In this document: positions 37,618 through 48,099 of the stretch, one piece after another
How positions within the stretch are numbered: position 1 is the first letter of the stretch
Layout of the letters: each line of letters starts with the position of its first letter
NCBI RefSeq assembly: GCF_017410345.1
Contig: NZ_JAFQQZ010000041.1
Location: 1-59,135, forward strand
DNA: 59,135 bases
From: Methanobrevibacter sp.
GTDB lineage: Archaea > Methanobacteriota > Methanobacteria > Methanobacteriales > Methanobacteriaceae
Direction of reading: 5' to 3'
Made by a program: the position numbers and the translations under genes
The notes under the pieces: model-generated
Databases searched by the model: none
Told to the model about the DNA's origin: nothing
What the model saw: only the letters and a program-made list of their open reading frames with translations

Positions 37618-38166
37618 TTAAATAATTGCCATCTTTCCGGCATTTGTAAGATAATATTTTTCGTACTGTTTTGTCTGTCCCACCAAGCCGTCTTCCATCA
37701 GGCTGTTTATGTGCTTATATACCATAGCTCTTGAGATTCCAACATTCTTTCCAATCAGAATTGCGGTCTGTTCTGACTCTGCAAGGGTTTTGAGGATTTC
37801 CAATTTGGTTTTGGATAGGTTTATGCTCAATCTTGGCATTTGTATGGCCTGGTCATTGAAGCAGTAGTAGATGTAATCTACCCCTTCCTTGTTTGCAACA
37901 AAATTCAGAATTGATCCTATGAAGTTTCCATCACTTGCCACATAGATTTCGTTTCCATCTTTGGACCTTCTTATGATGTCAGTCAATTGCTTTGCTGCCT
38001 CAATCGCATTTGTAGTGCTTATCTTGATGTTTTCCTTGGTCATATACTGGTCAAGCAGGCTGGTTTCATTATAGTTCATATATACGGAGATCAATTTGTC
38101 TATCCTGTTTTTCATGGCAATGTCCAGAAGTTCCTTTCCCTTTAGATTAGATATTAGTATTTTCAT
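37618..38166 (-). CDS. Winged-helix regulator with a possible CARF-like sensor domain
   Basis: This is a 182-residue protein. The C-terminal third (LSKTKLEILKTLAESEQTA, then VGISRAMVYKHINSLMEDGLV) is a clear winged helix of the ArsR/MarR kind. The first 110 residues look like an alpha/beta sensor. The stretch IYVASDGNFIGSILNFVANKEGVDYIYYC recalls the nucleotide-binding strand-loop of CARF/HFX_2341-type regulators, but the match is only by eye. GAGGAAATC is the ribosome binding site. No CRISPR array is present in the window. Its target might be the divergent non-coding region or genes elsewhere. Confidence 0.65.
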   Translation of the reverse strand: MKILISNLKGKELLDIAMKNRIDKLISVYMNYNETSLLDQYMTKENIKISTTNAIEAAKQLTDIIRRSKDGNEIYVASDGNFIGSILNFVANKEGVDYIYYCFNDQAIQMPRLSINLSKTKLEILKTLAESEQTAILIGKNVGISRAMVYKHINSLMEDGLVGQTKQYEKYYLTNAGKMAII

Positions 38167-38320
38167 ATGATTTCCTCATTTTTTAAAAATTTTAAGTTTT
38201 ACTAGCGTTCAAGATTTAAGAATTATGTTTGTATTATTGTTTAGGATATTTTAATTTTTATTATAATTTTGTTCAATTTTAGTTGGCACTTTCTTTTCCG
38301 ACCGATGCCCTTTCATTAAA

Positions 38321-38347
38321 TTTCAATGATCTATTCTATCATTGAAA
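38321..38347. terminator. Ten-base hairpin of uncertain direction
   Basis: TTTCAATGAT-CTATTCT-ATCATTGAAA forms a perfect 10-base stem with a seven-base loop, followed on the plus strand by AAGTTTTT. No gene obviously ends here, so it may close a small transcript. Confidence 0.45.
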
Positions 38348-38361
38348 AAGTTTTTATAAAT

Positions 38362-38442
38362 ATTTTAAACAATGTCTATTATTATCTATAATTTTTAAAT
38401 ATTTTTTAAAAATATTTATCTGAACTTCACATTGTTTAAAAT
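38362..38442. repeat. 14-base perfect inverted repeat, 53-base spacer
   Basis: ATTTTAAACAATGT (38362-38375) recurs inverted as ACATTGTTTAAAAT (38429-38442). Both arms are A/T-rich but include the less common ACAATGT core. Confidence 0.5.
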
Positions 38443-38592
38443 CTATAAACTAATATTTGGATTAGATCATGAATAGTTTTAGAATTTTTTCATTTCTCAA
38501 AATATCTTTGGCACTGAAAATATTAGCTTTTTTCTTAATAATTTGCCTATATTTTTTATTATTATGGCTGATTATTATTAAACTTTTTGTTT

Positions 38593-38733
38593 TTGTCTAC
38601 CTTTAACATTGACTTGTCTATATTTGAATTATTGCTTATTTTCTTTTTTTAAGCATTTTTTGACAATTTTTATTTTTTTCTTAAAGATTTTCCTAGGTTA
38701 ACTCTTATTTGTCTACCTTTAATATTGAATTGT
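38593..38733. repeat. 25-base direct repeat, two copies
   Basis: TTGTCTACCTTTAA followed by CATTGACTTGT (38593-38617) or TATTGAATTGT (38709-38733). Copies match at 23 of 25 positions, 116 bases apart. A partial third, GGTACCTTTATATTGAAT, lies at about 38757. Confidence 0.6.
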
Positions 38734-38788
38734 AAATAAAAAATTTCTAAAAATAGGTACCTTTATATTGAATATTATTCAATTTATA

Positions 38789-38905
38789 TTTAGACATCAA
38801 AAATCGGAAAAGGTTTGCCACTATCATTGTGACTTAGGTTTTTTGATAGCTTGCTATTGGATCTAAATTATGATGGTAGTGAAATCTTATCTGAAAATGT
38901 CTTAA
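38789..38905 (+). ncRNA. Candidate structured RNA upstream of gdhA
   Basis: TTTATATT at about 38762 would place a start near 38788. From there TTTAGACAT (38789-38797) pairs with ATGTCTTAA (38897-38905) at eight of nine positions and closes a 117-base element. Inside, ATCAAAAA (38796-38803) pairs with TTTTTGAT (38840-38847), and ATAGC/GCTAT (38846-38857) forms a tight dyad. CACTA (38819-38823) can pair with TAGTG (38877-38881). The inner sequence is less A/T-rich than the flanks. It ends 253 bases before gdhA. I recognise no family. Confidence 0.45.
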
Positions 38906-39155
38906 GATATTATTTAAATTTTTTAAATAATGTTCTTTTTGCTAATAATTAATTTAACTAATATTTACTTATCTTGGTTGGAAATAGCTGAAAATAGTTA
39001 AATGTCTTTTGTAGTTAAGTATAGTTAGTTGAAATATAGTTGAATTTTGTATTGGCTATTTTTAATCAATAATAATTAATTATTAGTTTAATTAATTATT
39101 TTTCAAATTTAAAAATATCTTAATTTATTTTTTTTAATTAATTTATGGAGAATAA

Positions 39156-40493
<1,338 letters not shown>

Positions 40494-40600
40494 ATTCCTT
40501 AATTTTTTCTTTTTTTTTAAACTTTTCTATTTTTTCTATTTTTTTCTTATAATTATTTTTTCTATTTTTCTAGTTTTCCAATTTAAGATTAATTTAATAT

Positions 40601-41203
40601 ATGTCTTTAAATAAACTTTTATTCATGTTAGAACTCAATGAATTATTGGATATATTCAATGCTGGCGATACATTGGTAATGGATGAAGAGGCATTAGAAG
40701 CATGTAACCATTACAGCATTGAAGCTCAAAAGATAACGACTGAATTAAATTACACTTATCATGATTTCGATGAAAGAAGGGAATTGTTCTCTAAACTAAT
40801 CGGTCAGGAACTTGATGAGGAATTCAGGGTTTTCACTCCATTTTTCACTGATTTCGGAAAGAACATTCATCTTGGAAAAAATGTTTTCATAAATGCAGGA
40901 TGCAAGTTCCAGGATCAGGGAGGAATCCATATTGGAGATGATGTATTGATTGGCCACAATGTTGTAATGGCTACATTGAATCATGATGAGAATCCGGAAA
41001 AAAGGGCCAATCTGATTGCAGCTCCAATAAATATTGGGGATAAGGTTTGGATTGGTTCCAATGCAACAATCTTGCCTGGAGTCACAATAGGTGATGGTGC
41101 AATCATTGCTGCTGGGGCAGTTGTTACAAAAGATGTTGGGGAAAAATCAATCGTTGCTGGCGTCCCGGCCAGATTTATTAGAAAAGTTAATACCGAGGAA
41201 TAA
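40601..41203 (+). CDS. Sugar O-acetyltransferase (left-handed beta-helix)
   Basis: This 200-residue hexapeptide-repeat enzyme is of the maltose/galactoside acetyltransferase group. The helix repeats run from [15 protein letters not shown] through [23 protein letters not shown]. The catalytic His is in ATLNHDE near residue 128. It transfers acetyl from CoA to a sugar or similar acceptor, not determinable here. No ribosome binding site is seen before the first ATG; a second ATG at 40625 is possible. The thioesterase gene follows after 15 bases. Confidence 0.88.
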   Translation: MSLNKLLFMLELNELLDIFNAGDTLVMDEEALEACNHYSIEAQKITTELNYTYHDFDERRELFSKLIGQELDEEFRVFTPFFTDFGKNIHLGKNVFINAGCKFQDQGGIHIGDDVLIGHNVVMATLNHDENPEKRANLIAAPINIGDKVWIGSNATILPGVTIGDGAIIAAGAVVTKDVGEKSIVAGVPARFIRKVNTEE

Positions 41204-41218
41204 TTAGAAGGTGATAAT

Positions 41219-41620
41219 TTGGTAACTTTCCAATCAATAGAAGAGGCAAGAGAGTTTTTTGATGGAGATAGATTTGCAGCAAAATTGGGGATTCAATTGG
41301 ATGAGCTTGGAGAGGATTATTGCATTTGCAGTGTGGAGATCAAGGATGATTTCAGAAACGGTTTCGGCGCTGTGATGGGTGGAGCAATATTCACTCTAGG
41401 TGATTTTGCCTTTGCAGTCATGTCCAACCAACTCCACAAGCTGACAGTAGGTCTTCAAGTGAGCATAAACTATTTGAGTGGAGCAAAAGGGGAAAAGCTC
41501 ATAGCAAAGGCCACAGTCCGCAAAGACGGAAGGACAACCTCTGTAATAAATGTTGACATTACAGACGATACAGGCAGGGATGTCGCACAGTTTGTCGGTA
41601 CAGGATATAAGATGCAATGA
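41219..41620 (+). CDS. PaaI-type hotdog thioesterase
   Basis: This 133-residue hotdog-fold protein has RNGFGAVMGGAIFTLGDFAFA near residues 43-63, the active-site helix of PaaI/YbgC-type thioesterases. It should hydrolyse an acyl-CoA. The start is TTG at 41219: AAGGTGAT lies four bases upstream at the usual distance, and no ATG fits. It probably shares a transcript with the acetyltransferase. Confidence 0.86.
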   Translation: MVTFQSIEEAREFFDGDRFAAKLGIQLDELGEDYCICSVEIKDDFRNGFGAVMGGAIFTLGDFAFAVMSNQLHKLTVGLQVSINYLSGAKGEKLIAKATVRKDGRTTSVINVDITDDTGRDVAQFVGTGYKMQ

Positions 41621-41776
41621 TTTTTCTAATCATTTTTCAAATAATCTAAAAATTTTTTAATTATTTTATAATAAATTAAAAAATTATATAATCAATTAAG
41701 TTAAAACTATAATTAACTATTATTAATTTTTTTAAAAAATTTAATATTTTTTATTAAAACTTATGCTGGTGATTGA

Positions 41777-42718
41777 ATGGCAAAAGATCAAAGAAGTAGT
41801 TTAAATCCATTTACAGGTAAAAGTCATTTTGATATTGTAAACGATGATAAGTTCTTACAGGATTCCTATAATCAATATTATGCCATGGTCCAAAAGGCCC
41901 AGGTATTGGATAATGCTCCTGAAGGACAAGTGGTTAGGGCTGTTGCTGTAAGATTGATCAAGGCAGTTGAAGCCTATCTGACAAAAATTGACAGAATGGA
42001 TTACATTAAGGATTATTATGACTGGGATGTGCATTTATTGGCTGATAAGACTGTAAATGCATTTTGTATGCCTGGTGGAAAGATAGTTATGTTTTCAGGT
42101 ATTCTCTCAATAGCTAACACTGAAGAGAGAATAGCTTTCATCTTAGGACACGAAATGGCTCATGCATTGCTTGACCATTCAAGAACCCGTGCGAGCATTG
42201 AAAGCGCAAAGAACACTGTTGCAACCGCCACTTATTTCGGAAGTTTCCTTCTCGATATCTTTGGTATGGGAGCAGTGGGAGACATTACAAGAGCATCCAT
42301 CAATGCTGCAAACATCGGATCTGATTTCCTGTTCGTTAAGCCATTCGGCAGAAATCAGGAATTGGAAGCAGACAGATTAGGTATGCTTATCATTCATTGG
42401 GCAGGCTATGACATCAATCAGATTCCCGCATTCTGGGAAAGCATGAGTCAGAAAGGAGGAAACAATTTTGAATTCTTCTCAACTCACCCATCCGATGAAA
42501 AAAGGATTGCAAACATGAAGGCATTGATTGCTGAAATCAACAGCGATAAGGATTTCACTAGCGGTCCTGTAATTGGCGATCCTACAGTCACTGACAAGAC
42601 AAACAATTGGTCAAAACAAGCTCCACAAGCCCCTAAAGCCAATGCTTGCCCTAAATGTGGTGCTGCAATCGCTCCAGAGGATAATTTCTGTACTGGCTGT
42701 GGATACAAGCTTAAATGA
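41777..42718 (+). CDS. M48-type metalloprotease with C-terminal zinc ribbon
   Basis: This 313-residue protein carries the M48 zinc site HEMAHALLDHS (HExxH) near residue 130 and the third ligand in QELEADRLGM near residue 195. STHPSDEKRI is the family's late motif. The C-terminus ends in a zinc ribbon, CPKCGAAIAPEDNFCTGCG. No signal peptide or transmembrane segment is obvious apart from a mildly hydrophobic stretch near residue 150, so it looks cytosolic, unlike HtpX. It probably takes part in protein quality control. GCTGGTGATTGA precedes the ATG. Confidence 0.9.
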   Translation: MAKDQRSSLNPFTGKSHFDIVNDDKFLQDSYNQYYAMVQKAQVLDNAPEGQVVRAVAVRLIKAVEAYLTKIDRMDYIKDYYDWDVHLLADKTVNAFCMPGGKIVMFSGILSIANTEERIAFILGHEMAHALLDHSRTRASIESAKNTVATATYFGSFLLDIFGMGAVGDITRASINAANIGSDFLFVKPFGRNQELEADRLGMLIIHWAGYDINQIPAFWESMSQKGGNNFEFFSTHPSDEKRIANMKALIAEINSDKDFTSGPVIGDPTVTDKTNNWSKQAPQAPKANACPKCGAAIAPEDNFCTGCGYKLK

Positions 42719-42821
42719 TCTTAATTATTAATTTACTTTTTTTCTTTTTTTTAAAATGATTAAGTTTGGATTTCAATCCAAATCCTTAATCAAAATCTTC
42801 TTTTATTCTTATTCAAAATTC

Positions 42822-43775
42822 TTAATCAAACAATTCCTTTATCAAATACTTGCTTTTCTCTTCACAGTTCATGTTCTGTATCTTATAATAATTCAGGAAT
42901 CCCTCTTGGATATCATATACAAAGAACATCTTCCCATTCAATATTCCAATATCCATTCCCTTGAAGAAGACGTATTTCAAATAGAAATCAATCAGTTCCT
43001 TTGCTTCAAATTCCCCTTCCAGATTTGCAAAGAGATCTGATACGAACATGTCATGTGCAGTGAATGTATCGAATCTATAGTAATTCTGACATGCTCGCTC
43101 CGCATTGTTAAGATTGACTTCCAGAATATTAAACAGCTTTTCAAACAGGTCATCATTTATGGTGGAGTATTTTTTCTTCAATTCTCCATTGATTTTTTCC
43201 TCTTCCAAAAATTCGATTATTCCCTCATTTTCAATCCTTTCCTTATACTCCATTATCTCTTCATTGATTGTGTAGTAGGAATCCCTGATCTGTTCACAGC
43301 TTACATTGATTCCATCAACCTTTCTCTTTTCCTCATACTTCTTGTTTCTGTAGTTCAACTGTCTTGGGCTGCTTTCCCTGGTTGATTTTCTTATCTTTAT
43401 CGGTGGAATTGTCTTTTTGAAGAAATCCATCTTAAAGCTGTATTCAGTGTAATAGTCATAATGCCTTTCCATATATTCGTCATAATATTTCTTATCCTTT
43501 AAGCAGTTGTTCAGTTTGATGATTTTTCCGACTATGATTCCAAACAGTATTCCTTCCTTGAATATCTCATCGTAGGCTTCCTTTATCTTTTCTTGAAGCT
43601 CGTCATGCTCATATCTGATTATGTCATTGGATTCCAATAGTATCTCAAGGTCAATGTTCACGTCAATAAGATAATTGTGTATGTTGTCTTCAACTCCCAT
43701 GCCCTTCAATACAGGTTCTGTTATTTCCAAATGCTTTTCATAAAGCTCATAGATTTCATTGATCAAATAGCTCAT
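42822..43775 (-). CDS. Unknown protein, paralogue of its upstream neighbour
   Basis: This 317-residue protein has no family I recognise. It is largely helical and charged. The N-terminal part (INEIYELYEKHLEI ... IFKEGILFGIIVGKIIKL) and the C-terminal part (ELIDFYLKYVFFKGMDIGILNGKMF) each match the neighbour at 43794-44651 by eye, so the two arose by tandem duplication. The centre is divergent and rich in Lys and Glu. I start at the ATG behind GAGGTGAAAGG; an upstream in-frame ATG lies before that site. It has no signal peptide or membrane helix. The gene is 18 bases behind its paralogue on the same strand. Confidence 0.75.
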   Translation of the reverse strand: MSYLINEIYELYEKHLEITEPVLKGMGVEDNIHNYLIDVNIDLEILLESNDIIRYEHDELQEKIKEAYDEIFKEGILFGIIVGKIIKLNNCLKDKKYYDEYMERHYDYYTEYSFKMDFFKKTIPPIKIRKSTRESSPRQLNYRNKKYEEKRKVDGINVSCEQIRDSYYTINEEIMEYKERIENEGIIEFLEEEKINGELKKKYSTINDDLFEKLFNILEVNLNNAERACQNYYRFDTFTAHDMFVSDLFANLEGEFEAKELIDFYLKYVFFKGMDIGILNGKMFFVYDIQEGFLNYYKIQNMNCEEKSKYLIKELFD

Positions 43776-43793
43776 CCTTTCACCTCTCATTTT

Positions 43794-44651
43794 TTAAGCA
43801 ATAACTGCAGTTTTGTATTTCTTGAAGATGTACTCGCTGTGTTCCTTTTGGATGTACATCATTGTTTCGGTTTCAGATAGATTTCCTAATAGCTCATAAG
43901 GCAAGGCATCATTTTGAATGTCTTCAATGACCAGTCTCAAGCCTGTTCTGATTCCTATCTCCAATCCCATGTCTATCATGAATTCAAAATAGTCTTCGAT
44001 TATCCTTTTGACCTTATATTTTCCGGTCTTTTCCTTGAAGAATCTGGATTTGATCAAAGGCTTCAGATTTTCCCCGTCTATTTTGATTCTCTTGTTGCAG
44101 GCGAATCTTGCCTTCTTCCTGTCTATTTGAAATTCATCCAAAAACTGTTCAAATAGAAGCTTCTTCAATTCCTTGTGGTTGTTGTCAATCACTTTTGATA
44201 TGTAGGATACTGCAGAAATCTCAACCTCAAGTTGGCTTGGCTCATCATTTCTTGACACTATTAGCCTTTCTGTTCCATCTTCATCAATCTTTTCACAGTC
44301 AGATTTTGACTCGTCAAATGGGGGGAAGAATTCATTGTATTCCTTCAGATCAATATCAAGCATTTCCCTTTTGCTTATTGGAAATTCCAAGATCTTCTTT
44401 ATCATATGGGTCTTTCCAAAACCGATTCCCAATAGGATTCCTTCCTTGATGATTTTTTCATAGAACTGATCTAATTGCTTAAATGAGTCCATCTCTTCAT
44501 TCAAGAGATTCACGCTGTCCAAGATCACTATCAAATCGTTATTTATATTGGGATACAGGAGACATTTGACATCAATGCCGTAGTGTTTTGTCATAAGAAG
44601 AATATTTTCCTTTTCCTGTTTTTTATACTCTTCGAAAATCTCATCAATCAT
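43794..44651 (-). CDS. Unknown protein, first of a tandem paralogous pair
   Basis: This is a 285-residue cytosolic protein of unknown family. IDEIFEEYKKQEKEN at the start, IIKEGILLGIGFGKTHMIKKIL near residue 85 and RIIEDYFEFMIDMGLEIGIRTGLRL near residue 230 are the stretches shared with the gene downstream. The repeated pattern of an amphipathic helix followed by GxxxGxxxGK appears twice in each protein, which hints at an internal duplication. AAGGTGA decides the ATG at 44651 over a GTG nine bases upstream. I can assign no function. Confidence 0.75.
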   Translation of the reverse strand: MIDEIFEEYKKQEKENILLMTKHYGIDVKCLLYPNINNDLIVILDSVNLLNEEMDSFKQLDQFYEKIIKEGILLGIGFGKTHMIKKILEFPISKREMLDIDLKEYNEFFPPFDESKSDCEKIDEDGTERLIVSRNDEPSQLEVEISAVSYISKVIDNNHKELKKLLFEQFLDEFQIDRKKARFACNKRIKIDGENLKPLIKSRFFKEKTGKYKVKRIIEDYFEFMIDMGLEIGIRTGLRLVIEDIQNDALPYELLGNLSETETMMYIQKEHSEYIFKKYKTAVIA

Positions 44652-44660
44652 ATATTTCAC

Positions 44661-45157
44661 CTTAATTCTGTTTAATATTCTTTATTTTTCTATTTATCTT
44701 CATTATATAAATTATTATCGATTATAAAAAGTTTTTAGAATATTATAACGAAATTAAAGCAATTTTACAACTTTATTTTAATATTGATGTCATTTCGTAA
44801 TTTTTCAAGAAAAATGAAAACTGATAAAGTCTTTTTTATAATGCTTTATTTTGAAAAATAGGGTTTGAAAATGGTTTTAGGAGAAAATTTTTTAAAAAAA
44901 GAGAATTTGAAAAAATTGAATTTTTTTATAATTTTAATGAAAATTAGAAAATAATATGATGTGATGTTGATGAGGAAGATTCTATTTTCAAATAAAACAA
45001 TTTAATTTAAAATAATGGGTTTTATTATCAATTAAATCATTACTTTGACAAATAACTATTAAAAATATTAAACGGATTTTTAATTAAATTAATGAATTTT
45101 TTCTATGATTTTCACTTTTGTGATATTATGTTTTTATCATAGATTTTTTGAAAACAT
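44661..45157. other. AT-rich intergenic region
   Basis: This gap of about 500 bases has no reading frame. It contains the promoter of the paralogous pair near its left end and a small dyad ATTTTTC-AA-GAAAAAT near 44802-44817. I see nothing else of note. Confidence 0.55.
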
Positions 45158-45571
45158 TCATTCCCTATGCAATCCACAGCCAATGCATTTCTGAATAGGA
45201 TTTCCATACTCATCAACCTGATTGCAGTCAGCTTCCACTTGAAGCTGGTCTGGCCTCGGATTCTTTTCCTGAACTATGATTGAAAATGAGGAATAGCTTT
45301 GCTTGTCAATCACTGGTGAGATTCCTCTGAAGATGCATTCAAAATCTCCAGTTCCTGCAATGTTGAATTGGATGTCCTCTCCCAAGTTGAATTCCTCAAA
45401 GTACTGTACTGTTTTGCTTGACTCTTCAACAGGGACAATGATATTGATTATCATGGACTGGTCCTTTTCGTATATCTTCACTCCATTTAAGTTAATGGAT
45501 AGCTCTTTTACTCTTGGTCGCTTAATGTTTCCGTATTGCTTTTTGAATATTACATAGTTGCTTTCTTCCAT
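45158..45571 (-). CDS. Hypothetical protein with C-terminal Cys cluster
   Basis: This 137-residue protein has alternating beta-strand character (INLNGVKIYEKDQSMIINIIVPV, here only its start matters; then IQFNIAGTGDFECIFRGI). Its tail holds C-x16-C-x2-C (CNQVDEYGNP...KCIGCG). The tail could bind a metal. I do not recognise the family. GATGTGATAAT is the ribosome binding site. It is divergent from the second MATE gene. Confidence 0.7.
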   Translation of the reverse strand: MEESNYVIFKKQYGNIKRPRVKELSINLNGVKIYEKDQSMIINIIVPVEESSKTVQYFEEFNLGEDIQFNIAGTGDFECIFRGISPVIDKQSYSSFSIIVQEKNPRPDQLQVEADCNQVDEYGNPIQKCIGCGLHRE

Positions 45572-45739
45572 ATTATCACATCTTGATAGTTATTTATATA
45601 AATTTTAATCAATATATAGTTATAAGGAATTAAACTAAAAAAGAATTAAAAACAGTTAATTAATTCAAGTTTTAAAGTATTTTAAGCTATTTTAAGAATT
45701 AATTTCAGATATTCAAAGCATTAAAGAATTTGTGATAAA

Positions 45740-47125
45740 ATGAGTGAAAATAATTTAAGCTATGATGGAGTGGATGCAATATTGGGAGATCCGAAGAAGG
45801 CATTATGGAAAATGTCCATTCCACTTATCATTTCATTGTTCATCACAAGTCTTTATAGTGTAATCGATGCCATTTGGGTCTCTGGTTTAGGTGCAGATGC
45901 TCTTGCAGGTGTCGGTTTTGTAAGCCCTATTTTCATTGCCCTTATGGGAATCGGAAATGGATTGGGAGCAGGTTCCGCTTCTGCATTGTCAAAGTATATT
46001 GGTGAGAACAATAAGGAAAAGGCGGATAACGGTGCAATACACACTATTTTTATCACAGTCATTGTTTCCATAATAACCACAATCCTATTGCTGATATTCC
46101 TAAAGGACATTCTCCTTGGAATGGGTGCGGGAAGCACAATCGATTATGCAATGGATTATGGGGTGATTATGGTCATCGGTTCCATTCTTGTTATACTGTC
46201 AAATGCATTATACGGAGTCCTTAGAGGTGAAGGTGATGCAAACAGGACAATGTATGCAATGCTATTCTCTTCAATATTCAACATGATATTGGATCCTATC
46301 TTAATCTATGGCCTAGATTTGGGAGTTAGGGGAGCAGCCATTGCAACATTGATATCATTGCTGCTTGTGAATGCCATTCTGTTTCATTGGTTCTATCTGA
46401 AGAAGGATACTTATCTAAAGCCATTTTTATCCAATTATAAGTTTGATAAGGGCATCACTATAGACATTATAAAGGTAGGTTTTCCTGCAAGTCTGGAACT
46501 CGTTAACAATGCATTGTTTGCAGCATTGTTCTCCCTTCTTCTTGTTGTTGTGGCAAATACCGATGCCGTTGCGGTCTATTCAACCGGATGGAGAGTTGTG
46601 ACAATAGCGACAACCCCAATACTTGCAATCGCTACAGCATTGATTTCTGTTGTAGGGGCAAATTATGGTGCAAGGAAGTATGAAGAGATTCTGGTGGCTC
46701 ATAGGTATTCCATGAAGATAGCTATTATTTTTGGATTCATAGCTGCCATAGTGGTCTATGCATTTGCTCCACAGATAGTTTCAGTATTTGCATATACTGG
46801 TACAAGCACAAGATTAAGCCCGCAATTGATTGCATTCCTATCTGTAATTGTCATATATTTCCCAACAATGGGCTATGGATGCACATCCACCTTTGTTTTC
46901 CAGGGAACAGGAAATGGAATCACCGCAATGTTCCAGACAATCTTGAGGGAAACAATATTCACTTTAGGATTTGCCATTCTTCTAGCAATTGTCTTAGGCT
47001 ATGAAGAATATGGTGCTTGGTGGGGAATAATCCTTGGTGAGATAGTGGTGAATACAATAACAATGGTATGGGCAGATTGGCATATTAAAAAGTTGATTAA
47101 ATTAGATAAAATGATTAAAAAATAA
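45740..47125 (+). CDS. MATE family efflux transporter (second)
   Basis: This 461-residue membrane carrier has about 12 helices. KALWKMSIPLIISLFITSLYSVIDAIWVSGLGADAL is the typical first helix region, and KVGFPASLELVNNALF opens the second half. It belongs to the archaeal/Firmicutes MATE branch rather than the branch of the gene at 32.9 kb. The substrate is unknown. TTGTGATAAA precedes the ATG. Confidence 0.91.
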   Translation: MSENNLSYDGVDAILGDPKKALWKMSIPLIISLFITSLYSVIDAIWVSGLGADALAGVGFVSPIFIALMGIGNGLGAGSASALSKYIGENNKEKADNGAIHTIFITVIVSIITTILLLIFLKDILLGMGAGSTIDYAMDYGVIMVIGSILVILSNALYGVLRGEGDANRTMYAMLFSSIFNMILDPILIYGLDLGVRGAAIATLISLLLVNAILFHWFYLKKDTYLKPFLSNYKFDKGITIDIIKVGFPASLELVNNALFAALFSLLLVVVANTDAVAVYSTGWRVVTIATTPILAIATALISVVGANYGARKYEEILVAHRYSMKIAIIFGFIAAIVVYAFAPQIVSVFAYTGTSTRLSPQLIAFLSVIVIYFPTMGYGCTSTFVFQGTGNGITAMFQTILRETIFTLGFAILLAIVLGYEEYGAWWGIILGEIVVNTITMVWADWHIKKLIKLDKMIKK

Positions 47126-47157
47126 AAAAAGTAAGGTGCTTAATACTCATTTTAGAA

Positions 47158-48078
47158 TTATTTTAATAATTTATATATTGTCTTTTCAAGATTTTCATTA
47201 AATGGAATATATCTCTCTTCAATTTCTGGGGATAGATATTCACTTAATTCATTTTCTGGAACCAGATAATAATTTCCGTTCTGTTCTATAGTCATTTCCA
47301 AATGGCTTCTATTGAATCTTGCAAGATTTACATTTTCGTGAGATTCCACTAAATTGTCAAATGGGAAACGTATTATTATTGGGGTGTTGAATCCTATTCC
47401 AAATTCTAATAGTAGCAATTTTCCATTAACAGCCTTTTCTTTAAAATTTAGGTAATTATTCTTTTGCTTGTGCCATTCATCATCTTCTACAAAGAAGCTG
47501 TCTTTTCTAAGATTCAGATCCATCTCCTCTCCACAAACTGGACAAATAGGCACAAGTTCACTAGGCACTTTCAAATCTTTATCTGTTTTTTCAATCATTT
47601 CCAAGATCAATTCCTCATCATCATATAATTTGTTATGGCAGGCTTTGGAGCATTGCATTTTAGAATAGGATCCTTGTGTCCTAAAGAATCTTCCTTCATC
47701 AAATCCTGATTTCAAGAACTGATCATCGACATTTGTTGTAATTACAAAATAATCTTTATCCTTAACAAGATTGAATAATTTTTTATAAAGTTCTGTTCCT
47801 TCCATTCCCACGTTGTTTGTAAAAACATGCTTTGCATAATATGCCCATTTTTCTTCAGAGTTTCCATATGGATAGAACATTGGGGAATACATGTCTTGGA
47901 ATCCATATTTTTCTATGAATTCCGGAAAGTTCTTTCTAAATCTTTCCCCTCCATATTCAAGTCCTGCAGATGCGGATAATCCTGCCCCTGCTCCGATTAT
48001 TATGTAATCTGCATCATTTATGAGTTCCTTTAACTTTTCAACCCTTTCATCATAATCATTTTTTTCAATTTTTCCCAT
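47158..48078 (-). CDS. Class M sirtuin (SirTM), macrodomain-linked
   Basis: This 306-residue sirtuin-fold protein has the NAD loop IIIGAGAGLSASAGLEY near residue 27 and TTNVDDQFLKSG near residue 115 where deacetylating sirtuins have TQNID. A zinc ribbon (CSKAC and CPVCG) is present. The usual catalytic His is replaced: RTQGSYSK carries Gln. These are marks of SirTM enzymes, which ADP-ribosylate proteins rather than deacylate. The macrodomain gene lies 21 bases upstream in the same operon, as in the bacterial systems. AAAGGAGTAAAAGA is a strong ribosome binding site. Confidence 0.87.
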   Translation of the reverse strand: MGKIEKNDYDERVEKLKELINDADYIIIGAGAGLSASAGLEYGGERFRKNFPEFIEKYGFQDMYSPMFYPYGNSEEKWAYYAKHVFTNNVGMEGTELYKKLFNLVKDKDYFVITTNVDDQFLKSGFDEGRFFRTQGSYSKMQCSKACHNKLYDDEELILEMIEKTDKDLKVPSELVPICPVCGEEMDLNLRKDSFFVEDDEWHKQKNNYLNFKEKAVNGKLLLLEFGIGFNTPIIIRFPFDNLVESHENVNLARFNRSHLEMTIEQNGNYYLVPENELSEYLSPEIEERYIPFNENLEKTIYKLLK

Positions 48079-48099
48079 TCTTTTACTCCTTTTTAAAAA

